Source: Ceratopteris richardii
Lineage: Eukaryota; Streptophyta; Polypodiopsida; Polypodiales; Pteridaceae
Direction of reading: 5' to 3'
DNA length: 64,000 bases
Assembly (NCBI GenBank): GCA_020310875.1
Contig: CM035438.1
Location: 100,362,139 to 100,426,138 of the forward strand
Shown here one piece after another: positions 1-12,600 of the stretch; position 1 is the first letter of the stretch, and the number at the start of each line of letters is the position of its first letter. The position numbers and the translations under genes are program-made. The notes below the pieces were generated by a model. That model made no database searches and was not told the DNA's origin. It worked only from the letters and a program-made list of their open reading frames with translations.

Positions 1-698
1 AAATAGACCGCAACCAAGGTCCATTCTTGCAAATCCAACCCCAGAAGGCTTGGACATGATGTTCAAGGCCTATCAGGCTCGACTTCAAGAAGGTCCAACC
101 ACTACAAACTTAGACAAGAGTCACCCTAGAGAAGACTTAGAGATTGAACGAACAAAAATGTGCATGAAAATGGTAGAAGTAGCTCAAGCTATGCTTAACA
201 CTAGTCAATAGTTCAATCAGACAAACTCTACCAAGCCAGATTTGCATTTCCAGGGATTACTAGAAAGATTAGAGCAATTGGTGAACAAACCCTAGGTTTC
301 TTTACCTCCGCAGGCTCAACCCGTTGTTGAAAGAGAGATTTCACCACAAATGAAAACTTATGTTCTTGATTCCATGGATGAGGGAGCACCTCTTTCAAGA
401 GTTCTTGTGAGAAATACAAAAGGAGAAACGGGCCAAGGAGAAGGGTAATCCCCCTCCTATTCCTGAGATTGATGATCTTCATGATCAATTTCCCCAAGAC
501 ATTCCGTCTATCTATGGAGACCAAACAAAGCAACAAGAAGATGAGAGATTAGATTTTGAATCTAATTCTTTATAAAAGTTGCCTCAATTCAGAGGCCCAT
601 GGGAATTTGAATCTCTACAGATTAGAGCTCCCACTATATTGGTAAGAAATGAAGACTCAGTGGTTCCAAGGAACACTGATGTCATGAAGAACACTAAG
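1..698 (+). pseudogene. Element A gag C-terminus and start of pol (broken)
   Basis: Translated with frame changes, this matches the gag-pol junction of element D. Recognisable blocks are DMMFKAYQARLQEGP near 50-95, DLEIERTK followed by MKMVEVAQAM near 137-195, DLHDQFPQDIPSIYGD near 472-520, and PRNTDVMKNTK at 661-698. An in-frame TAG lies at 209-211, and further stops and frame slips follow. The region would join the nucleocapsid end of Gag to the protease. Reading resumes at 20208 after the B insertion with the next codon of the same block (KVQC), which confirms the split. Confidence 0.85.
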
Positions 699-1350
699 TG
701 TTGCTCTAGCACAATGGTGAGAACCACGTTAAGAAGCTTAATATCAATCCGCGGAAGAGATAGGAGTGATATGAAGATCGTGAATGTGAGATGAAGTGAG
801 AGTGAAGGTGAGAAGCATAGAGATGCACACACACATACACACACACAACGAAGAGACAAGCAAGACACAATGGAAGGTGAGAAATCAACTCTATTACTCA
901 AGAACACTCTTACAAGCTCAAGCTCACTCTAGCTCATACAAGTCTACACTAGCTCACCTCAAAAATGAGCTCTCTAGCCCTTTTTATAGATTCTAGACTA
1001 GTTTTGACCGATTTCACATCTAGTGACCGACATGGTTAAAAAATAGGTTCTAGGTGCTATTTGAAAGGGTAAACGGTGTCTAAAAATAACCAAAATTGGT
1101 ACGCTCATTTTACCTAAGTTCCTCAAGCTCGAGGACTCCTCGGCTTGCACAAAATGGAGCTATGAATTACCAAAAAGGGTTTTTCTATGTTACATATGGT
1201 ACAAAAGTGATGAAAATCACTGGTGGAGGTTTTGAAAAGTATTTATAAAATATAAATCTTTGAAAAATGATTCGACTAACTCCCTGCTACTTTGTTATGC
1301 TCTATCTTCACATGCTTCCGCATCTTCTATGCCTTTGGCTACTGCCAACA
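699..1350 (-). repeat. Element B 3' LTR (652 bp)
   Basis: Starts TG and ends CA on the plus strand (TGTTGCTC to GCCAACA) and is nearly identical to 19545-20207. On the minus strand it follows a purine tract (plus-strand complement at 1351-1363). It contains an alternating CA/TG tract at about 826-847 and a minus-strand TATAAAAAG box near the conserved GAGAGCTCATTTTT block. Compared with the 5' LTR it lacks about 11 bp, mostly in the stretch just after position 717. Confidence 0.95.
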
Positions 1351-1359
1351 CCCCCCTCC

Positions 1360-4300
1360 CTCTCGCTTCTGTTGTCCTCGACAGAACCTTGTTGTGAGGT
1401 CTGTCGGATGTAATTCTGGAGTAGTTCCTGAGCGAGGGTGTGTTCTGATATTCGAATGCCTCAGGCCAAATCTACCTCGAGTTTTTCCCAATCAATTGGT
1501 TGTGGTTCATTGGATGGTGGGAGTTGATAATGTGTGGAATATACCATCTATTCACAGGCGAATAATTGAAGCAAATGTGTGGGCCTGCTGAATAACACTT
1601 CCGAATGGTATTCCCAGAAACCAGTTGTGAACATTTCTTCGAAGGTTTGCTTGTAGCACGCCGGTAGGTATTTAATTCTGCAATGCCAGGCATAACACAC
1701 CCGTAGCGATGGCGTTGTACTCATATCATATGCTAGATCTAGATTACCATGCTCGAAGCCTGGGGTGTTTACATGAGGAGCCTTAACACGACGGAAGACT
1801 TGAAAAACCATCTACATCATGTCAAATATCTTGATAGTCATGTGCGCTGCTATATCGTCCATGTGTTTTAAGCGAGGGAGCCAGTGACGAATTGTTGCCA
1901 TCATGTATCCGACTGTAGGTGGTCCTGTGGGTGGAGTGAAGTAAGGGTAGTTCAACCAATCCTGGCATTGCTTATTGTTCTGTACTTTAATAGCAAATGC
2001 CTTCCAGGAGCGGCGATGTGGCACTGGTCCCCAACATGGGTTGTATTTTAAGTGTAAAGGTTCCTTAACCCAAGTACTCATCATCTGAGGATATTCTTGT
2101 AATAAATTCTTGTGCCAATCGGGTTGAAAGATTTCTCCGCGCTGCGCATCTGTTGGCAAATCCTCAGGCTCAAATTGAGTTGCGTGGGAGGGTTTTTTGC
2201 CTGTTTCTTTCTCTATGGCCAACTGATATTCTGCCATTAACATAAAATAAGGTTTATATTGTAGCTCATGCCCTGATATGTATCTACGAGGCGCCAAATG
2301 AGCAAAGTAGGGCGATTGTAAAATTCTTTCTTCAATCATTGCCATGGCGTGTAGCTGCGCCTCTACCCGTGCTAAGTGGGTTGTTCCAAGTTCTTCGATC
2401 GTCTTCATCCATGCGAGAGTTGGAAGTTCGAAAGTAGTCTGGCCTTCGGTCGTGACTCGTCCGCCTGGGATGGGTTATGGTTCATACGCTTCTTCAAAAG
2501 TTTCCTCCACTGGAATAGTGACTGTTTCTTCCTCTGCTGGTAGGTCCAGTGGGGAGTCTGGTCTGGGTGGTGCTTCATATACTTCTATCCGTGATTGAAG
2601 AGTAGATACTTGGGCCCGTAATGCGTTGAGTTCCTCTAGGATGTCAGGAGATGGGTCCGCAGGGGCTGGTAGTCCTTGTTGTACTGGTGCTCTTAGCTGG
2701 AGTGTCCTGTGTTCCTCCTTGAGCTTCTGAAACTCCTCGTTCATGCTGTCATACTCATCTAACAATCTGACATGATCATCTAACAACATTTTCATAGATT
2801 CTGAGGGCACGGCCTTAAAGCGACTAGGGCTCAATGGTTGGTCTGGCTGATCAAGAGCAGCTTCTAAATTTTCTCTGTTCTGTTCTTGTAAGCGTTGGTT
2901 CTCTTCTTTCGCTGCTGCCAAGTGTCATCTGAGTAAGCCCATGTTCCTAGTGAGCATTGCATTGCGAATAGTTTGTGCCCTTAACAAGTTATCAATATCC
3001 GTGACAACTTCTTTCGTCTTTTCTTCACTGTCTAATTCCAGTTTATGATATGCCTCTCGTAGCTCTCGATATCTGGTGTTCAATGAGGCATTCTTGATGG
3101 TCAGTGAATTGAGCTGCGAGTGTAGATCATTAGTTTTCTTCTGCAGCTGCTGATAATTAGTTCCAAGAGATGTGAACTCATCTCTTACTTGAGTCATACA
3201 CGTGAACATCTGTCGAAATGTTGTGTCTATGTTGGGTGATAATATTAATGGTGTGCTAAGTGAAGATGCAGTGGGTGTTGATGCAAAGGGTAAGGGAAAT
3301 GGGGATGGAAATGTGGATGCAGTGGTGTTCGTGGAAAAACTTGAGGTGCCTAAATATGGTGGTACCATGAATGAAGTGAGTGGTGGTGCGGTGGGCGGTG
3401 ATATATCCATGTCGCTGGATGTGGTGTCCAGTGCGGTGACCGTGAATAATGGCGTGAAAGTGGGTGTGTGCGTGGGTGTAAATACAAGGTTTACAAAGGT
3501 TGAAGAGTAATTTACAGAGGGGTTTTCTTGTACGACTTGGTGGAAAGGGGAAAGAGGAATTACGGTGGATCGAGGAGGTGAGACTGGGGAGAAGGTTAAT
3601 GGAGGTGGGAATGGGAAAAGGGGTCTTGGAGGTGTGGGGAAGGACGGGAAGGATGGAGGGAAAATTGGACTAGATAAAAAGGTGGATGTTCGAGGAGGAA
3701 AACTAGGTTGAGTGGATGTGGACATGGTGAGAGGAATGGATGTTACAAGGGCTTCTGCTACTATGCTATCCAAAGATGTGGATGGTCTGGGAGAAGGAGG
3801 GTGTATGGGGGAGATTGGATGAATGGGAGGTGAAAGAGGAGCGGTGGGGGTGGTAGGTACTTCGACAACTGTGGTGGTATGTACAGCAGTAGTACGGGGT
3901 GGGGAGTTGATGATAATGGTGTCTTCTACCAATGAGCCTTCAAGGACGAGACGTGCTTCCCTGGCCTGTTCTGAAGATTGACCGCTGGTGGGCACCCGAA
4001 TGTATTCACCAGGTTTGATTAGTAGACGGATTCTACGAGGGTCATATTGCGGTAACGGTTTCCTCTGCAAATATCATAAGGCTTCGGTGGATCCCACTGA
4101 TTTGAAAAGTTCTCTGAAGCCTCTGATGTATACTTCTTCGAATCCACCTGAGACAAGTTCCTGTTGTATAAGTTCTTGGCTCTCTTCCTCAGTCAATTTC
4201 TTACGTGCCCAAACTTTTTCCATCGTACGATACAACTTTTTGATGGCCAATGTATAAGCTCCTGCCTCAAAGGTTTCATCTTCATGCGTACTGGTATCAC

Positions 4301-5803
4301 CTTGGGTGTCCGTGTGCTGTCCTTGTTCATCTGTCTGTACATTTTCTTGGGATTCATGAGTGCCTTGGTTGGCTTCATCATCGCCTTCATCTTCATCGGT
4401 TTCTGTTCTTTCTTCCTCAGAACTAGACACTACTTGTCCTTGTGGTTGATCTCGAGGCGTGGTTGGGTAGCTTGGACGTTCATATTCCTGAGAGAAAATT
4501 TGGCCTTCTGACAACTGAAATTCATTGGAGAAAGCATCCTGCATTTCAAAATCAAAGGTTGTATCCAGCGGCTTTGCTTCTAGGTTGGGTATCGGAAAAG
4601 AAAAAGCTTCCGCACCAATAGTGGTGGGAACTTTTGCTGCAGTGGTGGTAGGTTCCTGAACTGATGTTGCCTGTGAGGTAACTGCACTGGTAGTGCCTTC
4701 CGTTACAACTGGTCTTGATAATCGTATGCGAATAGGTTGTACCATTGGAGTGGCTTCTGTCGGAGACTGCTCTAGAGAGGGTTGTGGTGAGGGTGATTCT
4801 AGCACCTGAAGGCATGGGATAGTACCTCTCATTCACTTTCTTGCTCGTCCCTTGCTGGCCTTCCTAGCTTTCTTTGTTGTTCCCTTGAATGCTTTCAGCT
4901 CCTCGCTTGTCATTGCACGCTCGATAGGTAAATCGTATGCCAAACACATATATACAATGCACGTGAGAGCGCAACATCCATTGATTACCTTCTTTCTTTC
5001 CCATCTATGTTGTGCTAAGTACATCTGATCAATTATCCAGCTAGCTAGGTCAACTGTTTGTGGTCCAGTACATGCTAAATATAAACCAAACCAAATGCGT
5101 TTGTGGGGCATGGTGAATCTGTCTTGAGCGGGAAATGTGAAATGTTGCATGCATATCCTCAATGGTTTAGATAGCTCAGGTGTGATTGTTGAAATATTTT
5201 CCCACTTAGTAACATCTCCACGTTTCATTGGCTCTGGAACCAGGCTTTCTCGTTCTGTTGGAGTGTGCGTACCATGGATCTTGATTGCAGCGCAAATCAG
5301 ATCTTTAGAAAGGTAAAACCTCTTATATGGCGGATCATTTACCAACGACGGCAAGATGAATGTTCCTGGCAGATATTTGATCTCCAAAGCTGTCAAAGTG
5401 GTGATTAAGTAAAAACATCTGTAGAAGTCAGGTTTAGGCAAGGGATCACTGAAATATTCTATAAAGCCTGCTCTTGCCCAAACATGCGTTAAATCTTCCG
5501 TGTTCTGTAGTCCTTCGAATTCTCTTGAGAAAAATTGGTACTTGGCCCAAGTACGGTGATCAAACGCCAAATTGGCCTCAAAGATGAAATCTGCATCCGC
5601 TAACGGTCCTGCTAATCCTTGGAACCACTGAGAGTTGCGATGAATCTTCTCAGTGTATCCCTAGGAGGGTCGTCAATCCGCATGGGTCCTGGAAATCCTT
5701 GAAATTCGGGTGGTTGAGCCGTAGGGTGGGGCTCCGCTAGTAGTTCTCCAATATTGGCCATGGGTACACAGGGGCCAACTTCTGATGGTCCTTCTTCCTG
5801 CAT
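1360..5803 (-). pseudogene. Element B accessory ORF (aORF), broken copy of the D 1417-aa protein
   Basis: Minus-strand homologue of the D aORF. The likely ATG is 5803, 30 nt past an acceptor-like site. N-terminal globular part (WFQG, then KYQFFSREFEGL near 5550 and INGCCALT near 4970), acidic segment (about 4440-4280), Pro/Thr/Ser-rich segment (about 3900-3240), coiled-coil segment (about 3190-2690) and C-terminal globular part (about 2400-1548) run in the same order as in D. Breaks are a frameshift near 5660 and in-frame stops at 4833, 4074, 2925, 2475, 1812 and 1548. Several stops replace Gln or Arg codons of D, as expected from C-to-T decay. Function unknown; no membrane segment or signal peptide is visible. 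Confidence 0.85.
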
Positions 5804-5832
5804 GATGAATGATGCAAATGCGTAGTAGATCT

Positions 5833-5846
5833 CCTACAAAAGATTA
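5833..5846 (-). promoter_or_regulatory. Candidate 3' splice site upstream of element B aORF
   Basis: On the minus strand a T-rich run ends in TTTTGTAG at 5834, leaving 30 nt to the aORF ATG at 5803. E has the same spacing (30 nt) and D has 21 nt. With the donor-like site near 19494 it could splice the leader onto the aORF. This is inferred from consensus and position only. Confidence 0.5.
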
Positions 5847-6889
5847 ACACATTAGTATGGAAATTAATTATGATCCCATTAAAGTGAGACCGCAATCCCT
5901 TTCCATAACCGATGTGTAACCCGTGTAGCCGAGTGTTGTGATGTGGTTTATGGAATGATTGTTGCAAAACTAATGCAGGTCTCTAGACACCTACATGCTT
6001 CAGATGATGCATACATTTCTTGATGAAGTGTTATTACAATTGATGTTGGGTTAGAGTGTGTGGATTTGTACAAGGTTCAGGTGTGGGTGAATTATTACAA
6101 GGTTGTAGATTAGTAGGGGTGGGAGTTATGTTAGACAATGGGTTTTGATGAGACAACTGTATACATTTCGGTATCCACTTCCTAAGAGTTTCAGAGCGGG
6201 TGATATGTTTTTGCTGAGGGACAAAAGGTGATATCGGGTGTGGTGGTATGGAGGGGTGAAGAGATTTCTGCGGGGTATATATTACATGGCTTGAGGATTG
6301 AGCTATAATACACGGTTTGGGTACCCAAATCTGCGTGGGTGTGGGTCGATTCATAAGATACTTCTTGGCGATCCAAATTTGTCGAATGTTCTTACTCGTA
6401 GAAGAAGGTCGAGGAGATGTTGAATATTGTCTCTGCTTCTTTTGAAACTACTTCTTGTCATTGTCTGCATTGTTGAATCCTGCAGATGGTTTCTGTCCTT
6501 TTGGCACCCATATTTGTCTCGTGCCTCTTACTTTATGATACTGATACTACTGCTTTCTAATATTGTCGTCGGTCTGGGTTCCTTTGTCGTGGTTGACTCC
6601 TTTGTGGTTGAGGTTGAGAGGTCGGATGGACACTCTATTTTGGAAAAGAAGGGAGGTCCAACACTTGCGAAACCTGCCCATTAGGAAGTGCTCTGTTTTG
6701 TAGCAAAAATCTAGGCCAGTCCGTAGTAAGTGTGGAAGGATGGGCACTGCAGGGTGTTTTGCCCATGTGGCTGCTGATGTAGTCCATTTGACCTGCAATG
6801 GTCCCCATTTGTCTGCTGATGGTGTCCATTTGACCAAGCGGTTGGGTGGTTGCCCCTTCTAGTTTGCAGGAAGACCAAGGGAAAATCTC
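5847..6889 (-). pseudogene. Element B pol C-terminal tail with WVPK motifs, decayed
   Basis: Between the second protease-like domain and the aORF the minus strand is open only in pieces. It encodes short heptad-like repeats (QMDTISRQMG type, about 6820-6740), the block VLDLPSFPK near 6650 that is also in E, and at least three aromatic-basic motifs of the WVPK type (RQIWVPKG near 6520, QIWIAKK near 6380, TQIWVPKP near 6330). The same tail follows the second protease in A, D and E. No known domain. The last 180 bases before the splice site show nothing. Confidence 0.55.
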
Positions 6890-7625
6890 CTAACGTCCTT
6901 CTGATTGACAATTGTCCATTGCCAAGCCCGAGTGGGTTGGTGTAGACGTAACTTGTCTCATCTGACCAAAGATCTTCCGGTCTTCCTTCGCATGTTGTTC
7001 ATATGGTCTAGGGTTACATAACTCAGGCGGAGGGTTGTTAGGGAAGTCAAGCGATATCACTCGCTTCTGATCTAAGGTTCCAATCTGTAAGGAGCCTTGT
7101 CTAAGATTTAGGTCCACTGAGTGATCGTATAGCCAATCTTGGCCAAGGATTAGGGGTTCTATCAGGTCGTCATCATGGCACACTAGTAGTTTCCCTGTCA
7201 AGGTTACTTTGTCTATGAGGATAGGAAGGTCCACCTCACCCATGCAAGGGGTTTCCATGCCTCCTAGCTCTATGAGGTATGCCTCAATTGGCCGCATTTC
7301 TATTCATGAGTCCTTATAGTGGGACCATCTAATCGCACTAGTCGCAGCACCTGAATCAATTAAAGCCCTGAGCTCTTGGCAAGGATTGCCATGCTCTAGC
7401 CTGACAGTAATGAATGGTCTCCGATCCACTATGCTGGGATGGGTACTTGACTTTGCTTGACACATGGCCATGGGGTATCTGGGTGATGTTTCCAGATGGT
7501 TATAATGTTCTCTCCCTAGTCCTTGTCTTCTTAACTTCATGCGCTTAATGCGTTCTATAGCTTTTGCCTGAGCTTCAGCTCGTATTCTACTTTCTTCCTC
7601 CTTACGCTTCTTTGCCAACGTGAGT
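6890..7625 (-). pseudogene. Element B second retropepsin-like domain (PR2)
   Basis: Minus-strand reading frame broken by a TGA at 7304-7306. It begins with a Lys/Arg/Glu-rich helix (AKKRKEEESRIRAEAQ) that in D follows the integrase, then the active-site-like motif ALIDSGAATS, then PIEAYLIELGGMETPC and LILGQDWLYD. DSGA plus a later hydrophobic-hydrophobic-Gly motif is the retropepsin pattern. In this family it is a second copy, separate from the usual protease before RT. The same block is found in A, D and E. Whether it is catalytic is not known. Confidence 0.75.
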
Positions 7626-8557
7626 CATCTAACCATATCCTCAGTAAGAGGTTCTTGATATAACTTGACTCTAGAGCCACTAATGTAATTAGGCATTATG
7701 TCTCCTTCTATGGCTACTATGATTTTCTTGGTTTTCTCTCGCTTATCATATACTTCCCCAACATTGGTGTTTCTATTAGGCATTCGTACCATTATTCTTC
7801 TATCTTCTATTTCATACTTTTTGAAGTTCTCGGGAACCTCAAACAAGGATTCTTCTTTTTTTGACATGCTTTCTTTCTTCTTTCTTTTCTTACCTTCACT
7901 GTTAGTGGTCACTTGTGTGGCTAACCTCACCTCATTCATAATCTCTTTGTGTCTCTGTGGGTGAGTTTCTACTTCGTAGAAGTATTCTTCTTCTGATGCA
8001 AAGGGTGGGTCCATAATAATTGACTCTAAATCGAAGTCACTCGCATCCTCAAATGCATCAGTGCTAGGTTCGCATTCTTCTATAATTGAATCACACATGA
8101 TTGGCTCTATCATGAAAACTGAAATGTCATAGCCATCCTCGTCACAGTGGGGTGTCCATTGTTCTTCATTGATGGCTACATCCATGGTTGCTAGGGTTTC
8201 TGCCCAACCATGGGGTTCGAATTCTTCGTCTGGAAATACTACAGGTGCGTAAGCTGGGTCTTGAAGGGTTCGTGAATGTTGTTCTGCACCTAAGGTCCTG
8301 GCTTCAAACCGTTCTTCCTCTTGTTTTGCTACCTTACACATCCATAGATGAGTATCCTCATGCAACCATGAGGGGTCTGACTCCAATGAGTGTAGAGATT
8401 TCGTTTCTACCTGAGTCTTATGGATGGTATTCCATTGTATTGGGGGTACATCTCTATGGGAATAGTCTTTAAGATTGACTTTGGTAGTCACACCTAAATG
8501 TTGCAAGTACAAAGAATTAGTTCCCCAATCTTGTACAATTTGCAACTGATGCATGAA
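7626..8557 (-). pseudogene. Element B pre-RT acidic linker fused to post-integrase sequence
   Basis: One open frame on the minus strand (309 aa). It starts with the end of protease 1 (VQDWGTNSLYLQHLGVTTKVNL), continues through the acidic linker (HCDEDGYDISVF, EECEP, IIMDPPFASEEEYF) and the ESLFEVPENFKKYE block that precedes RT in D. It then jumps, near 7703, directly to NYISGSRVKLYQEPLTEDM, which in D lies after the integrase. The roughly 3.05 kb that encode RT, RNase H and integrase in D are absent. The ORF ends at a TGA where D has Ser/Arg codons. Confidence 0.85.
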
Positions 8558-9325
8558 TGGTCATCCTAATATCATCTCGTAAGCATGATTTTTACTAAAA
8601 TCACAAATGGCGAAAGTATGCTCAAACTCCACACCACAAGTGGTGAGAGATATGCCTTCTAGTAAGCCTAATGGTTTTTCTATGTGTCCGTTAGCCATTT
8701 GTAGCTTCATCCTGGTGGATCTCAATGCTGGCTTATCCCAACGTTTCCATAAAGCGGTGGTAGCAATGGCTACTCTGGCTCCTGAATCTAAGATGGCTTT
8801 CGTGGTGTAGCCCTGATGGGTTATTGGAAGATAAGTGTTACCTTCCTATCCTTCACTTACGTCTTCAATTTTTTCTACTGGTATCTTTGATACCTTCTTT
8901 TGTGATCCTATCTGTGAGGGAGTAGTAGCAAGCTGAGGGAATTGATTTGCTACATGTTTCCACAGTTCTGTTTTTACCTTCAACAACTCTTCTAGGGTGA
9001 GATTACATTGAACTTTGGTATTCTTTATCACTTCCGTGTTTCTAGGAATCACTGATTCTTCATTCCTCACTATTATCATGGGTGCTCTCATACTAATAGA
9101 CTTGGCTTCCCGAGTTCCTGTGAACTGAGGTAATTCTTGTAAAGAATTGGATTCAAAACCTGTGTGTTCACTGAGTTGCTCTTCCTCTACATCATCGTAA
9201 ATAGAGGGGATATCTTGGGGAAATTGCTTTTGCAAGTCATCTATTTCTTGAATAGGAGGATGGGTTCCTTGTTCTTTTCTCCATTTATCTTCTTGGATTT
9301 CTCTCAAAAATTCGTGTGAATATCT
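8558..9325 (-). pseudogene. Element B start of pol and first protease (PR1), broken
   Basis: Minus strand. FLREIQEDKW, QFPQDIPSIYDD and SVIPRNTEVIKNTK lead into EGNTYLPIT and a retropepsin core with a DSGA motif (about 8800), WKRW, FEHTFAICDFSKNHAYEMILG (about 8570). In-frame stops lie at 8846-8848 (TAG) and just before 8554 (TGA, in the ILG-PF motif). Protease 1 would normally process Gag-Pol. When C and one TATCT copy are ignored, the frame continues from gag without a stop, so B had gag and pol as one frame. Confidence 0.8.
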
Positions 9326-9555
9326 TGTTGGAGTAAGACGTCTACGGAAGCACGCGAACAGCACAAGGAAGAAGAAGAAGCTTGGAGCACAACACACAAG
9401 ACTGAATGTATTACTAGAGAATGTACAAAGATAAGTAGCCCATTAGGGCAATAGGCGTATATACAAGCCGGGGGAAAAAAACCTCCTAAAGAGGGAAAAA
9501 AGTGCCCCGGCGGTCCTAGAGTGTTCACACACATCACTACCTAAATATATCAACA
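9326..9555 (-). repeat. Element C 3' LTR (230 bp)
   Basis: TGTTGGAG to ATATCAACA. It matches 14235-14464 with four substitutions. On the minus strand it is preceded by the purine tract whose complement is 9556-9568. The 61 bases between the tract and the end of the RNase H frame show nothing else. Confidence 0.97.
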
Positions 9556-9629
9556 AATCCCCCCTGGGAGTGATGCGGTGATCAAGGAGCTGGCACTCAT
9601 GTATAAGGAAGTGCCGAGCTATGTGGAAA

Positions 9630-12600
9630 TCACTCCACAAAAGGAAGTAAGCCCAAAGCTTTGCGGAAAGCTTCAAACTTCTCCCTAGGCAGAGCCTTCG
9701 TGAAAAGGTCTGCAATGTTCTCCTGCGTGGGCACATATGCCAAGCTGATCTCCCCAGCAGAGAACCTCTCCTTGACATAGTGATAATGCACCTCAATGTG
9801 CTTAGTGCGAGCATGGAACACAGGGTTCCTCGCAACTGCCAATGCACTCTGACAATCAGTGAAGATGGTGGTGGCAGAAGACTGGCCAACACCCAAATCA
9901 GCCATAAGGCGTCTGAGCCACACACACTCAACAGTCGCTGTGAAAGCTGCCCTATACTCAGCCTCACAACTGGAAGTGGCCACAGTAGGCTGCTTCTTGC
10001 TCAACCAAGATATACATGAGCTACCAAGCATGAAGCAAAAACCACTGGTGGACACACGAGTGTGATAGCAACCAGCCCAATCTGAGTCAGAAAAAGCATG
10101 CAAATCTGGCGGTAGTGATCCCCCCTTGGGATAAAACAACCCAAGTAGCCGAGTACCACTCAAGTAGCGAAAGATGCGCTTAACCGCTTTCCAATGCGTG
10201 ACTCCTGGGCAATGCATAAACCTGTTCATCTGTGAGACAGCAAACTGAATATCTGGCCGAGTAATGCATAAGTAAATCAAGCATCCAACAGCCTACTGAT
10301 AGAGAACAGCATCAAATGCATCTCCAGCATCATGAAGACTCAATCGTAAACCTGTCTCCATAGGAGTGGCAATAGGCTTACAGTCTTCAAGGCCAAAACG
10401 CTGCAATAATGTGTCAATATATTTCGTTTGACACAAATCCAGTCCACCATCAACTTGCATAAACTGAATGCCCAAATAGTGATGCAAATGCCCCAAATCA
10501 GACATCTCAAATGAGGCATGCAAATCAGCCTTGAAATCAGCAATATGCTTCTCAAGAGGACCAGTGAGCAGCATGTCGTCTACATAGACAACAATGATCA
10601 AAAGCACATCATTAGCACGCTTAACATATAAAGTGCTTTCAGTTGGACTGTTCTCAAAACCATGTGCAATCAGATAGGCATGTATTTTCTCATACCAAGC
10701 ACGTGGTGCTTGCTTTAAACCATATAACGCCTTCTTTAACCTGCACACCTGTTTTCATGCCCTTTCTGCACAAAGCCACGGGGCTGAAAAACATACACTT
10801 CTTCATGCAAGTCACCATTCAGAAATGTTGTTTTAATGTCCAACTGATGTACATTCCAACCATGATGGGCTGCAAGTGCACAAATGCTCCGAACAGTAGT
10901 CATACGGCATGTAGGTGCAAAGGTCTCATCAAAATCAATGCCTCTTTCCTGCGCATAACCCTTTGCAACAAGCCTAGCCTTATACCTGTCAACTGTACCA
11001 TCAGGTTTACGCTTCAGCTTGTATACCCACTTAGTGCCAATGGCCTTCTTGCCAGGAGGCAAGTCACATAAAGACCATGTACCATTCTTCATTATAGCAT
11101 CATATTCAGATTGCATAGCAGCCATCCAATTTTTTGAATTTTGTGCTTCATCAAAAGAAACAGGCTCATTCTCATCACAGAGACTAGATGTAGCCATAGC
11201 ATAGCAATCTGATGCAAAGGAGGTACTATGAGAGCCTGAACGAGTACTATATGACAAAGGTGCATCTAATTTGCTGTCACGCAAAGTCTGCACCAGCCAT
11301 TTTGGCATAGTTTTTGCCTGTTCAATATCAGCTCTCTCATCAACAAGTGCATCATGTAAATCTGCATCAGAAATGGAATGATCTGCATCATCATATGAAA
11401 CCTGCAAAGGCTGAGAGGTTGCCTCATTAGGACCAGCGCTAGCCTGTCCACTTGTAAAAAGAGGCATCAAAGTATCATACATGTCTTTGGAGCTAACAGA
11501 TGTCTCCTTAGTACATGAAAGCAATGGCTGAATAGCATCTTCCACAAAGACAACATCACGGCTAACCAGAATGCGTTTAGTCTGTGGATGATAGAGACGA
11601 TAGCCTTTACTTTCAAAATTGTACCCAACAAAAATACATTTTATTGCCTTATCATCCAATTTTTTGCGATGTTGTTCAAGCACTAATGCATATGCCAAAC
11701 AACCAAAAACACGCAGATGAGCAACAGATGGCTTGCGGTCATGCCAAGCCTCATATGGAGTGATAGACTACAACGCTTTCGTGGGACACGTGTTCAGTAC
11801 ATATGCTGCACACATGACAGCCTCAAGCCAGAAACTATGTGGTAAAGCCTGACTTTTGACCATGCACCTCGCCATCTCCATGAGTGACCTGTTCTTTCGT
11901 TCAGCAACTCCATTCTGTTGAGGTGTATACGGCACTGTACACTGGTGTTTTATCCCACGTTCAGCCAGAAATGCATTAAAATCTGAAGACATATATTCCC
12001 CCCCTCGATCAGAACGGAGGGTGCCCATTTTACATGCTAACAGATTTTCAGCCAAAACCAAAAACTGTTTGAAGCACATGAACACTTCGGACTTTGCTTT
12101 GAGTGGATATACCCATGCATGCCTGGAAAAATCATCAATGAAAGTCACGAAGTAAAGGTAATTTCCAAAAGAGGGTGTCTGCATAGGACCACAGACATCA
12201 CTATGTACAAGCTGCAATTTCTGCATAGCCCGAACTGAACCATCTTTTGGAAAGGAAGAACGCTGTATTTTGCCCAAAATACAGCCTTCACAAACATGTT
12301 TTCCAGGTGCCTCAAGTTTGGGCAAAGAGGACACCATTTCAGATTTCTGTAGGCGTAACAAACTAGCAAAATTCAGATGACCAAAGCGTGCATCTGACAT
12401 AGCCTGAGAATCATGAACTGCACATGCTGAATCATTCACAGATTTTTCATAGTCTATGAGCTTATACAGCCCACGACATAAAATTCCAGAAGCAATAATC
12501 ACATCACCATTTGAGAGATCATGGACTGTACACCTGTCATCAACGAATTTCACAACCAAGCCAATCTTGGCTAATGCAAAAACTGATAACAGGTTCTTTT

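Noticed and set aside
9304..9537. ORFs read out of the C LTR (MMCVNTLGPPGHFFPS)
   Set aside because: Identical short ORFs occur in both LTRs and are not in the gag-pol frame; no evidence of a protein.
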